Assembly (NCBI RefSeq): GCF_900116515.1
Contig: NZ_FPBA01000025.1
Location: 1 to 64,000, forward strand
DNA from: Geodermatophilus amargosae
GTDB taxonomy: Bacteria; Actinomycetota; Actinomycetes; Mycobacteriales; Geodermatophilaceae
Reading direction: 5' to 3'
DNA length: 64,000 bases
Below, piece by piece: positions 44,801 through 52,400 of the stretch; positions within the stretch are counted from its first letter, which is position 1; the number at the start of each line of letters is the position of its first letter. A program made the translations under genes and the position numbers. The notes under the pieces are model-generated. The model did no database searches. It saw only the letters and a list, made by a program, of their open reading frames with translations, and was not told the origin of the DNA.

Positions 44801-45016
44801 GGTGTGCCCGTCCAGGGACTCCGCCACCCGGTACAGGAGCTCGGGCAGCTGCATGACCTGGCCGTCGGCGCGGCACGCGATGTACCTGGGCTCCTGGTAC
44901 CCGGAGTCGGCGTACGCCCCGAGCAGTTCGGTGCCCTCGGCGAGGCGACGGACGTGGTGGTCGACCGGAGGCGCCGGCTCGTCAGCCAGGGTGCTCGGTT
45001 GCACGGTCTGCGTCAC
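41849..45016 (-). CDS. PqqD-like / M50 metallopeptidase / glutaminyl-peptide cyclotransferase fusion
   Basis: A 1055-aa membrane protein. Residues about 41-107 look like a PqqD-type peptide-binding domain (QLPELLYRVAESLDGHTV then a helix-strand ending VGLV). Residues about 140-370 are an M50 site-2-protease-type peptidase with HECGH (His212, Glu213, His216) and the third ligand in LLRFDGYYML (Asp308). Many further membrane helices follow to about 790. The last 225 residues match plant-type glutaminyl cyclases (Glu_cyclase_2): PHDPAAFTQGLELDG, LYEGTGLEGRSELRELD, TRLNELECIGGEVWANVW and NGMAAL. That family turns N-terminal Gln into pyroglutamate. I infer it binds the leader of the upstream small proteins, cuts before Gln17 and caps it. 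The encoded domain order is clear; the activity is untested. Confidence 0.85.
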   Translation of the reverse strand: MTQTVQPSTLADEPAPPVDHHVRRLAEGTELLGAYADSGYQEPRYIACRADGQVMQLPELLYRVAESLDGHTVGQVAADLSARLGRELTAEQVLYLVDERLRPVGLVAPEPTGAGNEGAAPPPVRADPLLGLRYRVDLVPERIARRIAVLFRPLFLRPVWMAAVAAFVAVDVAILAQGDLVGRLTASVTQFVHHPGLTLLLLALVLLSGGFHECGHTAACRFGGARPGAMGVGIYLVWPAFYSTVTDSYRLSRVGRLRTDLGGVYFNAIVMTAVGLAYLGTGQAWLLLAVFAMHLETTRQFLPLLRFDGYYMLADLVGVPDLFGYVGPVLKSLVPGRPADPRLKALRPRARRLIVLWVAVAVPVLAYYLVVLLLVLPRVLPVVWQAALAYGDEMQRALGQGDLPRVVLSVFQLVLFLVPWVGMVLILGMFWTLLRGIVVSWGWTWAAPGRWTAARRWAVPVGLGLLGAALVLRVTAVALSAPLSPAEARISASAAGALDVGRAAASDVGPGEAVVRDQLAAYAGLTGAFDRHPDVLSGGRELAVLSVLVLVTCLLLVSVVHHWRPVAVAVPLAAVTAMGPAVTTLATLGPAVVGAAWVAAGGTALALAARDRDDDRDGRVQLLHRLLGGVGAVAVAVGIATAPLLGIPLSVAAVLVVVRRGAGPAPVRWWTPLAVAAFGVTVLTALVAPVLLRTRAGTVLSLPEQQVLVVAALLVVAAVATMRELRWAAVVLGSLVVVALLPARGAVAVLPLAVCAAAVLAALAVHALVRRRAAERPHPLVRTALVAPAFLLVLVGALFVPAASPQAAEQYLTSRSTVASASDPEVPVLRAEVLAEVPHDPAAFTQGLELDGDVLYEGTGLEGRSELRELDPETGEVLRAVPLPGQVFGEGVTVAGDSVWQLTWRDGVVLEWDRATLTLRRQLPLVGEGWGLCADGARLVRSDGSDRLYFHDPDTFAETGSVAVTLRGTPVTRLNELECIGGEVWANVWQTDELVRIDPDTGAVTAVVNAAGLLDPQRRTDPDAVLNGMAALGDDEYLLTGKLWPVSFRVRLTPM

Positions 45017-45078
45017 CTGGTGCTCTCGTCCCCTCTCGGGCCGTGCCTTCGTGCGTCACCGGCCGGTGTCTGACGGAA

Positions 45079-45107
45079 GGGGGGCGACCGGTGTCCGGTC
45101 GCCCCCC
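45079..45107 (-). terminator. hairpin between precursor genes and enzyme gene
   Basis: Perfect 13-bp arms GGGGGGCGACCGG and CCGGTCGCCCCCC with a 3-nt loop. It lies between the last small gene and the enzyme gene, where partial termination would make much more of the small proteins than of the enzyme. There is no T-tract, so strength is uncertain. Confidence 0.7.
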
Positions 45108-45170
45108 TCCTCGTCAGTGCGGTCCCGTCCCGTCGGGCCGTGGCCCGGGACCGCCGTCCAGACGTGCAGG

Positions 45171-45461
45171 TCAGCCGATGCCGGCGCCGCCGGCGCCACC
45201 ATCGCCACCGGCGCCGCCGGTGGCCTCGGCAGCACCGGAGGTGGCGTTGCCCGTGGTGACCTCGTTGAACGCGGCGGCGTCGCCGAACACCGAGACGGCG
45301 GTTGCCGTCTGCGTGGCCACCGCCACGTTGGCGGCGAGCGAGAGCGCCAGGGCGGGGCCGCCCGCCCCGCCGGCGCCGCCGGCTCCGCCCAGACCACCGA
45401 TGTTGATGGTCTGCATCGTGGTGCGCGCGGGCAGCAGGTCGACGTACTGGTCCTCGAACAT
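45171..45461 (-). CDS. small FEDQYVELLP-leader glycine-rich protein A
   Basis: A 96-aa protein: MFEDQYVDLLPARTTMQ, a run GGLGGAGGAGGAGG, a core of about 45 residues (ALSLAANVAVATQTATAVS, then TTGNATSGAAEATGG) and a second Gly run ending GAGIG. The ATG has a perfect AGGAGGACCC ribosome site. The first 17 residues differ from B and C only by Asp for Glu at position 8. The core is plainly related to the repeats of the secreted protein at 50.5 kb. No Sec signal. Last of three tandem copies, directly upstream of the processing-enzyme gene. Function unknown; probable substrate. Confidence 0.8.
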   Translation of the reverse strand: MFEDQYVDLLPARTTMQTINIGGLGGAGGAGGAGGPALALSLAANVAVATQTATAVSVFGDAAAFNEVTTGNATSGAAEATGGAGGDGGAGGAGIG

Positions 45462-45571
45462 GGGTCCTCCTGGGTGATCGGGGTGGTCGGTCATGCCGGG
45501 ACGGCCGGGGGGCACCAGGACGACGTCACGCACGCCACCTGCGCGGTGCTCCCCCGGCCGGCCGCGTCAGG

Positions 45572-45871
45572 TCACTCGCCGCCGGCGATACCGGCGCCAC
45601 CGGCGCCGCCTGCGCCGCCTGCGCCGCCGGTGGCGGTGGCGTCACCGGCGGTGGCGTCGCCAGTGGCGGCGATGTTCGCGGCGGTGGCGTCGCCGAAGCC
45701 CGAGACGGCGGTCGCCGTCTGGTTGGCCTCCACGAGGTTGAGCGCAGCCGACAGCGCCGCGGCGAAACCGCCGGCGCCGCCGTTACCACCGGTGCCGCCC
45801 ACTCCCACCACCGTGACGGTCTGCATCGTGGTGCGGGCCGGCAGCAGCTCGACGTACTGGTCCTCGAACAT
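45572..45871 (-). CDS. small FEDQYVELLP-leader glycine-rich protein B
   Basis: A 99-aa paralogue: MFEDQYVELLPARTTMQ then TVTVVGVGGTGGNGGAGG, the core with NQTATAVSGFGDATAAN and TGDATAGDATATGG, and a Gly run ending AGIAGGE. Upstream is the same AGGAGGACCC ribosome site as A and C. The 17-residue start is identical to that of C, while the rest has diverged, so the start is under the strongest constraint. Function unknown; probable substrate of the M50-cyclotransferase protein. Confidence 0.8.
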   Translation of the reverse strand: MFEDQYVELLPARTTMQTVTVVGVGGTGGNGGAGGFAAALSAALNLVEANQTATAVSGFGDATAANIAATGDATAGDATATGGAGGAGGAGGAGIAGGE

Positions 45872-45995
45872 GGGTCCTCCTGGTTGCTCTGTGTGGTCCG
45901 TGCTCAGGTCCGTGCAGGGACAGCCGGCGGGCGCCGCGGAGACGTCAAGGAGATCACCCACCCGGCGCCACACCGACCGACCACGTCAGGTCAGC

Positions 45996-46292
45996 TCAGC
46001 CGCTGATACCGGCGCCACCGGCACCACCGGCACCGCCGGCACCGCCCTCGGCGGTCGCGTCACCGGCGGTGGCGTCGCCGGTCACCGCGGCGTTCGCGGC
46101 GGTGGCGTCACCGAACACCGAAGCGGCCTCCGCCGTCTGGTCGGCGAACACGACGTTCGCGGCGGCCGACAGCGCGGCGGCGAAACCGCCGGCACCGCCG
46201 GCGCCACCCGCGCCACCCTCACCGAAGATGTCGATCGCCACCTGCATGGTGGTGCGTGCGGGCAGCAGCTCGACGTACTGGTCCTCGAACAT
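45996..46292 (-). CDS. small FEDQYVELLP-leader glycine-rich protein C
   Basis: A 98-aa paralogue, first of the three: MFEDQYVELLPARTTMQ then VAIDIFGEGGAGGAGGAGG, the core with DQTAEAASVFGDATAAN and TGDATAGDATAEGG, ending GAGISG. Its promoter must lie in the 658-bp region shared with the divergent LuxR-type regulator. Ribosome site AGGAGGACCC. No Cys, Ser or Thr cluster of the lanthipeptide kind is present, so it does not resemble a thioether precursor. Confidence 0.8.
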   Translation of the reverse strand: MFEDQYVELLPARTTMQVAIDIFGEGGAGGAGGAGGFAAALSAAANVVFADQTAEAASVFGDATAANAAVTGDATAGDATAEGGAGGAGGAGGAGISG

Positions 46293-46950
46293 GGGTCCTC
46301 CTGGTCGTCCGGTATGGCGGTCTTCGGACAGCAGTCGGGAGCATGGAAAACGGCCGCGAAATGGCCCGCCCGACGTTCCCCCAGCCCCGACCGGTCGCCG
46401 ATCACCATCTGGCGTCGGCGGGCCCGACCATTTCACCGGACGCCTGCGGGGCGCAACCCGGGAATGACACATAGTCAAAGTCGATACCGACGAGCATGCC
46501 CGCGCACGCCCACGTCGAAAGGGCGCTCCACTGAGATCCCGGCAGTGGACTACGTAGAACAGCCGAGCACTCCACTGACACCGGGCAATCGGCGGCGGCT
46601 GTCGAGCAGGACGTGTGACCGCGCTGTGTCCCTGACGCTGCCACCACGTGAGCGGCTGCAGTCGGCGAATGGCTTGGAGACGGCGCCATGATCACAATCT
46701 ACCGCTCTCACCAGCGACTATGACTGTACGTGCGGTTACCGCTACGTACGCGGGCACGCCACGCGGCCAGCGCACGAACATGCGGGACACGGCACGGACA
46801 CGAACGACCCCTGTGTCGTCACCCGGTGATCCACCCCCGTGGCCGGCCGGCCCCTCCGGAGGCGCCCCCGACAGCGGCGGGACGGCAGGCCGACGCGGTG
46901 ACCTGCATGTTTCCGGAAAGTGATCGGCCGACTCTCCGAGTTGAGGGGCA
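46293..46950. other. long divergent regulatory region
   Basis: About 660 bp between the small-protein operon and the LuxR-type gene, with lower GC than its neighbours. I see no credible gene in it. It should carry the promoter of the small-protein operon and that of the regulator, and is the likely binding region of the regulator. Confidence 0.6.
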
Positions 46951-49827
46951 ATGAGCGTCGCAACTCGTGGTGCTGAACTGTTGAACCGCCTCGGCGAGCC
47001 AGCTGCGAACAGCTCCCCGCCGAGACTCGTGCGGGCCATAAAGTGCTGCCCCGTGGGGGAGACGACGCGATTCCACGGGAACGGGCCGCCGAACGACGAT
47101 CCCGGCTCCGGAAACGTCGATCCCCCCGGTCCCCCGCCCGGGCGGGGGACGCACCCCGGGGCGGAATGGGTCTTCGTCGAACGGGGCGGGGAGCTGCGCA
47201 GGCTCCTCGAGGGCGTCGACGGCGCCGAGCCCGCCGCCGTGGTGATCTCCGGCCGACAGGGGGCGGGGCGGACCCGGCTGGCCCAGGAGGCCATCCGGGT
47301 GCTCCGTGCCCGGCGACGCGGCACCGAGTGGGTCACCTGCGCCCGGAGCACGGAGACCATCCCGCTCGGGGCACTTACCCACCTGGTGCCGGTCGGGGGG
47401 GTGTCATCGGATCCGACGGCGGCGTGGCTGGCCCTGGCCGCCACCCTCGACGCCTGCACGGAGCGGCACGGGCGCGTGGTCGTGGGGATCGACGACGCGC
47501 ACCTGCTCGACGACCTGTCGGCCACCCTGGTGCACAAGCTGGTCCTCACACGCAAGGCCAGTGTGGTCCTCACCGTCCGCAGCGGCGCCCGGTCACCGGA
47601 CGTCATCGCCGCCCTCTGGAAGGACGGGCTGGCCACGAGGGTCGAGCTCCCGCCGTGGTCTCGCGGCCAGGTCGACCGGCTGCTCACCTCCGTGCTGCAC
47701 GGGACGGTGACCAGTCGCACGACGGAGTTCCTCTGGCACACCAGCCACGGGAGCGTCGCCCACCTGCGCGAGCTGCTGGCGGCCGGCGCCGAGACCGGTC
47801 GCCTGCACGAGGTGGGCGGTGTCTGGCGCTGGGAGGGCGACCTCGAGCCGACGCAGCGGCTCCTCGACGTACTGCAGGTGGAGACCGGGGAGTTGGAACC
47901 CGACGGGCGAGCGGCGGCGGAGCTGCTGGCCGTCGGCGGTCCGCTGGACCTCACCGATCTCGTCGATCTCACCTCGTCGGAGGCGGTCGCCTCCCTGGAA
48001 CGCCGGGGGATGGTGTCCGTCGAGGAGACGCCACACGGGCCGACCGCGCGCTTGACCGAACCCCTGCACGCGATCGGGCTCCGCGCCCAGCTGCCCCACG
48101 CGACCGCCCGACGCTTCCAGCTCCGCCTGGTCGGGACCGCCTCGGCGCGACGATGGACCGAGGAGGACCCCGTGCGGGCCGCGGAGCTCCTCCTGCAGAC
48201 CGATGGCTCGACGGTCGCGGCCGACGTACTGCTCCGCGGCGCTCAGCAGGCCAGCGCGTCGGCGGACCACCGCACCGCCGAACGGCTGGCCCGGGTCGCG
48301 TTGGAGCGAGGGGCGGGCACCGCGGCCTCGGTCGTCCTCGCGGAGTCGCTCCGGTGGCAGGGACGCCCGGTGGAGGCCGAGTCCGCCGTGCGGCAGGCCC
48401 AGGTGGGCGCGGCCACCGATCAGGAGCAGCTCACCGTCACGAGGAGCCTCAACCGGTTCTACGGCCTCGGGTCGACCGAGGAGGTCGACGTCGCTGCTCC
48501 AGCAACCGAGCAGGACCTGGTGTCCGCGGTGCGGGCCCTGCTGCTGGTCTCCGCCGGACGACCGCGGGAGTCGCTCGACCTGACCGAGGGCGCCCGGAGC
48601 GATCCGCCCTCCCGGCTGTGGGCGTGTGCCGCGCGGACCGGCGCCCTCGCCGTCCTCGGCCGCGCCGACGAGGCGCTCGCCACCGCCGACCACGGGTGGA
48701 CGGCGCTCGACGGGTGCGCGACGACGGTGGAGTCGTCGACCGCGCGGGCCGCGCTCGCCCACGCGGAAGTGGTGGCACTGGAGCTGTCCGGGCGGTTCGG
48801 GCAGGCGGTGCAGCGGGCCCACGAGCTGCACCGGGCCGCGCTGTCCCGGTCCGCCTGGGCCGGTGACGCGGTCTCCGCACTCGCCGTCGGCTCGGCGACG
48901 CTCGCGGCGGGCCGTCCGGCCGGTGCGGTCCGGTGGCTGGCGGAGGCGGCGACCGGGCTGGCCGACCGCGACCCGCTCGGGCTGCTCGCGTTGTGTCGGG
49001 CGCAGCTGGCCCAGGCCCACGCCCTGGCCGGGGACGAGGTCCGCGCCCGGCAGATCCTGGCGGTGCCCAGCCCCTCCGCGGTCACCGCGTTCAGGCCGGA
49101 GACCCAGCTCGCCCACGCCTGGACGGCGGCGCTGGGGAACCGCCTGGAGGACGCGCTCGCGGCAGCGCTGGAGGCGGCCTCGTCCGCGGCGGACATGCGG
49201 CAGCCGGCGGTGGAGGCTCGTGCCCTGCACGTCGTCGTCCGTCTCGGCGGGACGGGCGAGGCAGCCGGGCGGCTGCAGGAGCTGGCGAGAGAAGTCGGCG
49301 GCCCACTGTTCCGCACGTACGCCACTCACGCCGCCGCGCTGGCCGCCGGGCACGGGGACTCACTGGACGAGGTCGCCGGCGAGTTCGACTCGATGGGTGC
49401 CGGTGTCCTCGCCGCCGACGCCGCCGCGCAGGCGGCCGAGGCGCACGCGGTCGAGGGCCGGCGACGCCGGGCGGCCACCTCCGCCGCGCGGGCCGGCGCT
49501 CTCGCACGAGCGGCAGGTGGGGTGTACTCCCCCGCCCTGCAGCGGGTGGGTCTGCGACCGCTCACCGCGCGGGAACGGCAGGTGGCGGCGTTGGCCGCCG
49601 AGGGGCTGAGCAACCTCGGCATCGCGCAGAAGCTGCAGCTGTCGGTCCGTACGGTCGAGACCCACCTCGCGCACGCCTACACCAAGCTCGGGATCAGCAC
49701 CCGAACCGCGCTCACGGTCCCGTTGGTCACCGCTGCCCGTGGGTGGGTGCCGCTGCCGCGCACCAGTTCCCGACCAGGGATCGTCCAGCAGCCCGGGGAG
49801 CCGGGGCCGCCGAGACCACGGCAGTGA
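46951..49827 (+). CDS. large LuxR-family (LAL-type) transcriptional regulator
   Basis: A 958-aa regulator. An AAA-type domain near residues 75-300 has Walker A SGRQGAGRTRL, with Arg in place of the usual Lys, and Walker B VVVGIDDAHLLD. A long helical TPR-like middle follows, and the C-terminus is a LuxR helix-turn-helix: LTARERQVAALAAEGLSNLG and SVRTVETHLAHAYTKLGI. It is divergent from the small FEDQYVELLP genes and is their best candidate regulator. The K-to-R change may weaken ATP hydrolysis. Start ATG follows GAGGGGCA. Confidence 0.85.
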   Translation: MSVATRGAELLNRLGEPAANSSPPRLVRAIKCCPVGETTRFHGNGPPNDDPGSGNVDPPGPPPGRGTHPGAEWVFVERGGELRRLLEGVDGAEPAAVVISGRQGAGRTRLAQEAIRVLRARRRGTEWVTCARSTETIPLGALTHLVPVGGVSSDPTAAWLALAATLDACTERHGRVVVGIDDAHLLDDLSATLVHKLVLTRKASVVLTVRSGARSPDVIAALWKDGLATRVELPPWSRGQVDRLLTSVLHGTVTSRTTEFLWHTSHGSVAHLRELLAAGAETGRLHEVGGVWRWEGDLEPTQRLLDVLQVETGELEPDGRAAAELLAVGGPLDLTDLVDLTSSEAVASLERRGMVSVEETPHGPTARLTEPLHAIGLRAQLPHATARRFQLRLVGTASARRWTEEDPVRAAELLLQTDGSTVAADVLLRGAQQASASADHRTAERLARVALERGAGTAASVVLAESLRWQGRPVEAESAVRQAQVGAATDQEQLTVTRSLNRFYGLGSTEEVDVAAPATEQDLVSAVRALLLVSAGRPRESLDLTEGARSDPPSRLWACAARTGALAVLGRADEALATADHGWTALDGCATTVESSTARAALAHAEVVALELSGRFGQAVQRAHELHRAALSRSAWAGDAVSALAVGSATLAAGRPAGAVRWLAEAATGLADRDPLGLLALCRAQLAQAHALAGDEVRARQILAVPSPSAVTAFRPETQLAHAWTAALGNRLEDALAAALEAASSAADMRQPAVEARALHVVVRLGGTGEAAGRLQELAREVGGPLFRTYATHAAALAAGHGDSLDEVAGEFDSMGAGVLAADAAAQAAEAHAVEGRRRRAATSAARAGALARAAGGVYSPALQRVGLRPLTARERQVAALAAEGLSNLGIAQKLQLSVRTVETHLAHAYTKLGISTRTALTVPLVTAARGWVPLPRTSSRPGIVQQPGEPGPPRPRQ

Positions 49828-49864
49828 GGCGCGCCGAGGCATCCCGGCGGGCGGACGGACAGGT

Positions 49865-49908
49865 GGGCACGGCGAGGATCGGACCTGCGACCGCTCGCTC
49901 GTGAGGCC
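49865..49908. repeat. degenerate copy of the tRNA-Val 3' half (att-like)
   Basis: About 43 bp matches the 3' half of the tRNA-Val gene at 52536-52579 in the same orientation, including the exact block ACCTGCGACCGCTCGCT. The roughly six differences are all transitions. This is what an old attachment-site duplication left by integration at the tRNA 3' end would look like. Confidence 0.75.
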
Positions 49909-50004
49909 CCACGGGATCGACTCGGTACTCGACCGCTGGACGAGCCGAGGAGCCGGCCCGGGTCGCCAGGAGCGCTGTCATCGGCACCGGCCCGGTCACC
50001 GGTC

Positions 50005-50046
50005 CTGGTCACTGGTCACTGGTCACTGGTCACTGGTCACTGGTCA
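50005..50046. repeat. 6 x 7-bp tandem repeat (CTGGTCA)
   Basis: Six perfect copies of CTGGTCA, about 425 bp upstream of the secreted repeat protein gene. It is not inside a convincing gene; copy-number change could alter promoter spacing. Confidence 0.95.
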
Positions 50047-50471
50047 CACCCTCGACGCTCTCTGAGTCGGGGGGCGTCCTGCCGTCGACGACTGCGGCAC
50101 CGGCAACCCCGACCTCACCTGTCCGAGACAGCTGCCTCTCGGCGAGGTCGGGCTCGACGGTTCCTCCCTCGCTGGACCGCGCTGCCGTGATCGCTGTCGC
50201 GGTCAGCGAGGCACTTCGCCCCGGGCGCTGGAAGCGGCTGCACCGACGGGCAGCCGGCGCAACCCCGGCCGCGGGGCAGCCCTCCAGCGCCTACCAGGCT
50301 GTCGGCCAAGCCGAGGGATCCTGCCGGGCCCTTGGTCCCTGTCGGCCTCCTCGGCGTCGCCCCTACGGTCACCGCTACGCGTCACCGGCGCGCTCAGCGA
50401 GGGGTTGTCCTGCCGGCCACGCGGTCCGGGGCCTCGTCGCAGCCTGATCTGCACGACGGAGGAAACGGACG

Positions 50472-52043
50472 ATGGCATCCCGGACGGTCACGCGAGCGTC
50501 GGCTGCGACAGTTCTCGCCGGTGCGCTGGTCTTCGCCGGCTCGACGCAGGCGCTCGCCGCCCCTCCCGGCGGAGGCACCGCCTCGACGCCGCGCGTCATC
50601 CAGCGGGACCTGCCGCACAGCGGGGAGGGCGTCCAGACCGTCGTCGTCGACACCAGCGCCGGGACAGGCAGCACCGGCGGAACGATCAGCCGCAGACCGA
50701 TCGTGCAACTCGACCTACCGCACAGCGGCGACGGGGACCAGGTCGTCGTCTACGACGCGAGCGCCGGGAACGCCGGAACCGGCGGGGCCGGTGGCACTGC
50801 CATCGCCGCATCCCGCGCCGTCAACACGTCCACCATCACGCAGACGGCCCTCGCCGGCGCTGGCACGGGGACTGCGAGCGCCACGAACACCGCCACCACG
50901 GGCGAGGCGACCTCCGGTGACGCGACCGCCGTCGGAGGCGACGGGGGGGCCGGGGGAACCGGCGGCACGGGGAGCACCGGCGGCACGATCACCACCGGCC
51001 CGACGATGCAGCAGGACCTGCCGCACAGCGGCAACGGCGACCAGAGCATCGTGCTGGACGCCAGCGCCGGGAACGGCGGGGACGGCGGCGACGGCGGCGA
51101 CGCGACCGCCGTCTCCGCGGCGGTGAACACCTCCACGGTCACCCAGACCGCCGGTGCTGTGGCTGTCACGGGGACCGCGAGCGCCACGAACACCGCCACC
51201 ACGGGTGACGCGACCGCCGCTGGTGTGCTCGCCGTCGGAGGCGACGGAGGCGACGGAGGCGACGGCGGCGCGAACAGCACCGGCGGCACGATCACCACCG
51301 GCCCGACAGCTCAGCGGGACCGGCCGCACAGCGGCGACGGCGACCAGAGCATCGTGCTGGACGCCAGCGCCGGGAACGGCGGGGACGGCGGCGACGGCGG
51401 CGACGCGACCGCCGTCTCCGCGGCGGTGAACACCTCCACGGTCACCCAGACCGCCGCGGCCGTCAGTGACGGTGGAGTCGCCACCGCGGCCAACACCGCG
51501 GTCACGGGTGACGCCACGTCGGGGAGCGCGGAGGCCACGGGCGGCAACGGCGGAACCGGAGGCGACGGCGGCGCGGGCAGCACGGGCGGCGCGATCGCTC
51601 CCGGCTCGATCGTCCAGCAGTCGCCACCGAACAGCGGCGGAGATGCCCAGGGCACGGTCGACGACGTGAGCAGCGGTAACGGCGGAGACGGCGGAGGCGG
51701 CGGAGACGCCGTCGCGGCATCGGTCGCGGTGAACGTCACCACCGTCGACCAGGCGGCCGTCGCCGGTGCCGACGACGGCGCCGACGACGGCGCCGCGACG
51801 GCCGCGAATGCTGCGACCACCGGCGACGCGACCTCCGGAGCCGCGAGCGCGACCGGCGGCGAGGCAGGTGCCGGGGGCGATGGTGGCGTGGGTGAGGACG
51901 GCGGGGACGGCGGGGACGGCGGGGACGGCGGGGACGCTGCCGCGCTGTCGCTGGCGGCCGACACCTCCACCGCGACCCAGACGGCCACCGGGGAGGACGT
52001 AGCCCCCGCCGAGCAGCCCACCGGTGACTCCACCGACGGTTGA
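50472..52043 (+). CDS. Sec-secreted glycine-rich repeat protein sharing the FEDQYVELLP-protein core
   Basis: A 523-aa exported protein. A signal peptide (ATVLAGALVFAGSTQALA) is followed by five units of about 100 residues. Each unit has a Q-x-DLPHSG-x-GDQ-type segment with V-DASAGN, a GGDGG run and a core such as NTSTVTQTAAAVS then TGDATSGSAEATGG. The core aligns with small protein A (TQTATAVS ... TGNATSGAAEATGG), so the two families share a domain. The fifth DLPHSG unit is diverged, and the protein ends with a short Gly run and an acidic tail without a sorting signal. A GGAGGAA ribosome site precedes the ATG. Likely a structural surface or extracellular protein; function unknown. Confidence 0.8.
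   Translation: MASRTVTRASAATVLAGALVFAGSTQALAAPPGGGTASTPRVIQRDLPHSGEGVQTVVVDTSAGTGSTGGTISRRPIVQLDLPHSGDGDQVVVYDASAGNAGTGGAGGTAIAASRAVNTSTITQTALAGAGTGTASATNTATTGEATSGDATAVGGDGGAGGTGGTGSTGGTITTGPTMQQDLPHSGNGDQSIVLDASAGNGGDGGDGGDATAVSAAVNTSTVTQTAGAVAVTGTASATNTATTGDATAAGVLAVGGDGGDGGDGGANSTGGTITTGPTAQRDRPHSGDGDQSIVLDASAGNGGDGGDGGDATAVSAAVNTSTVTQTAAAVSDGGVATAANTAVTGDATSGSAEATGGNGGTGGDGGAGSTGGAIAPGSIVQQSPPNSGGDAQGTVDDVSSGNGGDGGGGGDAVAASVAVNVTTVDQAAVAGADDGADDGAATAANAATTGDATSGAASATGGEAGAGGDGGVGEDGGDGGDGGDGGDAAALSLAADTSTATQTATGEDVAPAEQPTGDSTDG
51018..51457. repeat. 303-bp direct repeat, recent internal duplication
   Basis: A block of more than 110 bp around 51036-51150 recurs nearly unchanged 303 bp downstream (51339-51453), exactly 101 codons, inside the secreted repeat protein gene. 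Confidence 0.85.
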
Positions 52044-52149
52044 GGTCACGCGGGAGCCGGTGCCCGTCAGCCACCTGGAGGGGACACACCGGGGCCAGGC
52101 GCTCCGCACAGCGCGGCGACAGCCGGTCGGTGCGCCCGGCCCCGGGTCG

Positions 52150-52400
52150 GTCCGGCGCACCCGTGCGTCGCAGCCCAGCGCCTGGGCAGTCCGGGCGCCG
52201 AATGGCACGGTGCGTACCTCGTCCCCGCCGTTGCCGTCACCCTGCCGACGACGGTGATCCCTGCTCGGTCACGTCCACGTCGGCCAGCCGCACCCAGGCC
52301 GGTTCGGCGCGGCGGCAGCCGGTGTCGATCAGCAGCCGGATCAGGGCGGCGTCCTGCCGGTCGACCAGCTCGCGACCCACGCACGAGGCCGGCAGCTCAG
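52150..52400 (-). pseudogene. tyrosine recombinase relic
   Basis: On the minus strand, GRELVDRQDAALIRLLIDTG continues as CRRAEPAWVRLADVDVTEQG, the stretch around the first catalytic Arg of tyrosine integrases. A frame-shifted continuation containing VVGRVTATAG and then, in another frame, MPFGARTAQAL matches the usual next part. Both ends are missing. It lies just beyond the 3' end of tRNA-Val, the usual location of an integrase gene. Confidence 0.65.

Noticed and set aside
41369..45073. 1234-codon open frame on the plus strand opposite the M50-cyclotransferase gene
   Set aside because: Low-complexity Arg/His/Gly/Gln-rich translation with no motif, typical of the antisense frame of a high-GC gene.
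45171..46292. Reading the three similar small genes as a CRISPR or simple DNA repeat array
   Set aside because: The copies are about 410 bp apart, each is a full gene with ribosome site, start and stop, and divergence follows codons.
45171..46292. Calling the small proteins PE_PGRS members because of GGAGG runs
   Set aside because: No PE domain at the N-terminus; the FEDQYVELLP start and the TGDATAG core are different.
45171..46292. Reading LLPART in the leader as an LPxTG-type sortase signal
   Set aside because: It is at the N-terminus, lacks Gly after Thr, and no hydrophobic helix and positive tail follow.
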